5,864 bases of DNA, from contig CAKUKJ010000172.1 in assembly GCA_934662525.1 (NCBI GenBank), positions 1 through 5,864 on the forward strand. The letters are read 5' to 3'. This DNA is from an uncultured Coriobacteriales bacterium (lineage in GTDB: Bacteria > Actinomycetota > Coriobacteriia > Coriobacteriales > UMGS124). Below, piece by piece: positions 4,041 through 5,864 of this stretch (the stretch's first letter is position 1; every line of letters starts with the position of its first letter). The notes under the pieces are model-generated. The model was given only the letters and a program-made list of their open reading frames with translations, searched no databases and was not told where the DNA came from. The position numbers were made by a program, and so were the translations under genes.

Positions 4041-5864
4041 TACTTCGCCACAATGTTCACAAGTTTACCCGGGATTGCCACGACCTTGACGACGTTCTTG
4101 CCCTCAAGCCACTTGGCGGCGGCTTCCTGGGCGACCTTGGCAAGCTCGTCCTTGTCCATCTCGCGCGGCACGTCCACATGCACGCGCACCTTGCCGCAAA
4201 TCTGCACGGCAACCTCGACGACGTCGGCCTTGGCGGCCTCGGGGTCGTACTCGGGCCAGGCGGCGTTGTACACCGATCCCGTCTGATGCAGCTGCTCGTG
4301 CCAAAGCTCCTCGGCCCAGTGCGGGCAGATGGGAGCAAGGCAGCGCACGATGTCGCTTGCAGCCAGGAAGCACAGGGCCTTGTTGCGCTCCCCCGCCTCG
4401 ACAGCCTTGAGGTAGTCATCGCTTGCGTTCACCATCTCCATGACGGCGGAGATGGCCGTGTTGAACTGGCTGCGGTCGAAATCCTCGGTGCACTTCATGA
4501 CCGTGCGGTTGAGCTCGCGATAGAGGGTCTTGGCGGCTTCCGTGTCAAGCACGCCCGCGACCTGCCCCTCGCATGCCGTCTGCGCAAGCTGGCACACCGT
4601 GCGCCAGGAGCGCTTGAGGAAGCGGTTGCAGCCGGCGACGGCCTTGGGGTCCCAGTCGAAGTCCTTCTCGGGAGGGGCGATGAAGAGGATGGAGAGGCGC
4701 ATCGTGTCGGCGCCGTACGGGTCGATGACCGAGCTGGGCGGCACGACGTTGCCCTTGGACTTGCTCATCGTCTCGCCGTTCTCGTCCTTCACCATGCCCT
4801 GGCACAGCAGGTTGGTGAAGGGTTCCTCGATGTCGCACAGACCCAGGTCGCGGCAGACCTTCGTCCAGAAGCGCGAGTAGAGCAGGTGCAGGATGGCGTG
4901 CTCGATGCCGCCGATGTAGTTGTCGACGGGCATCCAATGGTCGGCACGAGCCTTGTCGAAGGGCATCTCTGCGTTATGCGGGTCGGTGTAACGCAGATAG
5001 TACCAGCTTGAGCAGGTGAATGTGTCCATAGTGTCGGTCTCGCGACGGGCGGGCTTGCCGCACGCCGGGCACGTCGTCTCATAGAAGTCGCGGCACTCGG
5101 CAAGCGTCTCACCCGCGGCAAGGTCGAGGTTCTCGGGCAGCCTGACGGGCAGCTGGTCGGCCGGCACGGGAACGATGCCGCAGTCGGGGCAGTACACCAT
5201 GGGGATGGGGTTGCCCCAATAGCGCTGGCGGGAGATGAGCCAGTCGCGCAGGCGGAAGTTCACCTTGCGACGGCCGGCACCCATGGCCTCGAGGTCGGCC
5301 ACGATGGCAGCCTCGCCCTCGGAGTGCTTGCCGCCCACGAGGCCCGTGTACTTGCCCGACTGCACAAGGAAGCCCTCTGCGGTCATGGCCGCGTCCCAAT
5401 CAACGCTCGTCACGACGCGGTTCTGCTCGCCCTTGAGCTGGGCATAGAGCGGGTCGTCCTCGCCCATAATGATGGGGATGATGGGCAGGTCATACTTCTT
5501 GGCGAACTCGAAGTCGCGCTGGTCGCCGCACGGAACTGCCATGACGGCGCCGGTGCCGTAGTCGGAGATGACGTAGTCGGCCACCCACACGGGAACCTTC
5601 ACGCCGTTGATGGGGTTCACGACATAGCGGCCGGTGAACGCGCCGTGCTTCTCCAGGTCGCCCTGGGCGCGCTCGACGGCGGTGATCCTCTCGGCGACCT
5701 CGACGACCTCGCGCACGGCAGCCTCGTACTCAGTGCCCTCGACAAGCTCCATCAGGCCCTTGTACTCGGGCGCGAGCAGGAAGAACGAGCAGCCGAACAG
5801 CGTGTCGGCGCGCGTGGTGAAGACCGTGATCTTCTCGTCGGTGGGCTCGCCCGCCTTGTCGCAC
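4040..5864 (-). CDS. leuS: Leucyl-tRNA synthetase, C-terminal 607 residues (5' end beyond the window)
   Basis: LeuRS charges tRNA-Leu with leucine in the cytoplasm and removes mischarged amino acids in its CP1 editing domain. The frame stays open to the right edge, and the visible part starts inside or just before the editing domain. TTRADTLFG (fragment residues 16-24) is the threonine-rich editing motif, with Ala at the usual Pro. The editing-domain sequence VPCGDQRDFEFAKKY follows. A four-Cys zinc module is formed by CPDC (225-228) and CPAC (265-268). Next come the class I core (TCSSWYYLRY, NYIGGIEHAILHLLYSRF) and MSKSKGN (from 366), the KMSKS loop. The anticodon-binding helical domain and the C-terminal domain (ending PGKLVNIVAK) complete it. 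About 220-250 N-terminal residues, including the HIGH motif, are missing because the window ends. It converges on the integrase. All 25 Ile codons are ATC or ATT, unlike the element. It appears intact at its 3' end. Confidence 0.98.
   Translation of the reverse strand, partial: CDKAGEPTDEKITVFTTRADTLFGCSFFLLAPEYKGLMELVEGTEYEAAVREVVEVAERITAVERAQGDLEKHGAFTGRYVVNPINGVKVPVWVADYVISDYGTGAVMAVPCGDQRDFEFAKKYDLPIIPIIMGEDDPLYAQLKGEQNRVVTSVDWDAAMTAEGFLVQSGKYTGLVGGKHSEGEAAIVADLEAMGAGRRKVNFRLRDWLISRQRYWGNPIPMVYCPDCGIVPVPADQLPVRLPENLDLAAGETLAECRDFYETTCPACGKPARRETDTMDTFTCSSWYYLRYTDPHNAEMPFDKARADHWMPVDNYIGGIEHAILHLLYSRFWTKVCRDLGLCDIEEPFTNLLCQGMVKDENGETMSKSKGNVVPPSSVIDPYGADTMRLSILFIAPPEKDFDWDPKAVAGCNRFLKRSWRTVCQLAQTACEGQVAGVLDTEAAKTLYRELNRTVMKCTEDFDRSQFNTAISAVMEMVNASDDYLKAVEAGERNKALCFLAASDIVRCLAPICPHWAEELWHEQLHQTGSVYNAAWPEYDPEAAKADVVEVAVQICGKVRVHVDVPREMDKDELAKVAQEAAAKWLEGKNVVKVVAIPGKLVNIVAK

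Noticed and set aside
3131..5011. A 626-codon plus-strand open frame spanning integrase and leuS.
   Set aside because: It is out of frame with the integrase and antisense to leuS, both clearly real; the translation is Arg/Gly-rich nonsense.
1..5864. CRISPR array or long tandem repeats.
   Set aside because: No regularly spaced repeats of 20-40 bases were seen on reading through the window.

Overview
The window is GC-rich and looks like actinobacterial DNA, most likely a Coriobacteriia-type gut lineage. That placement is an inference from overall GC, codon use and the character of the leucyl-tRNA synthetase, and no marker here settles it. It holds the end of an integrated mobile element (about 1-4000) next to a core chromosomal gene, leuS (4040 to the right edge, minus strand, N-terminus outside the window).

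Layout from left to right. 40-198 (minus) is a possible 52-residue one-helix membrane peptide. 225-773 and 801-1259 (plus) are two unrecognised membrane proteins in a probable two-gene operon, divergent from the small peptide. 1260-1379 is a non-coding gap whose right half is strikingly AT-rich and carries a promoter-like site with an imperfect palindrome. 1380-1724, 1735-2247 and 2263-2706 (plus) form a tight three-gene operon: an MqsR-family mRNA-interferase toxin, an MqsA-type antitoxin (zinc finger plus HTH) with an unusual C-terminal tail of about 40 residues, and a small protein whose strand pattern and C-terminal helix segment match the SecB chaperone fold. 2707-2858 is non-coding, with an extended -10-like element, competing hairpins and a strong UUCG-loop terminator. 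2859-3980 (plus) is a tyrosine-recombinase integrase that starts at GTG. 3981-4039 is the integrase/leuS junction, dense in short direct and inverted repeats and a candidate attachment region.

The main result is the three-gene operon. Its order (toxin, antitoxin, SecB-like) and the antitoxin tail fit a toxin-antitoxin-chaperone (TAC) system, in which the antitoxin is unstable unless a dedicated SecB-like chaperone binds its tail. The best-known case is HigB1-HigA1-Rv1957 of Mycobacterium tuberculosis. Here the toxin and antitoxin are MqsR/MqsA type, the system sits in an integrative element beside its integrase, and it would plausibly stabilise the element or act in defence.

Codon use supports a foreign origin for the left part: by hand count, 12 of 23 Ile codons in the six main element genes are ATA, against none of 25 in the leuS fragment.
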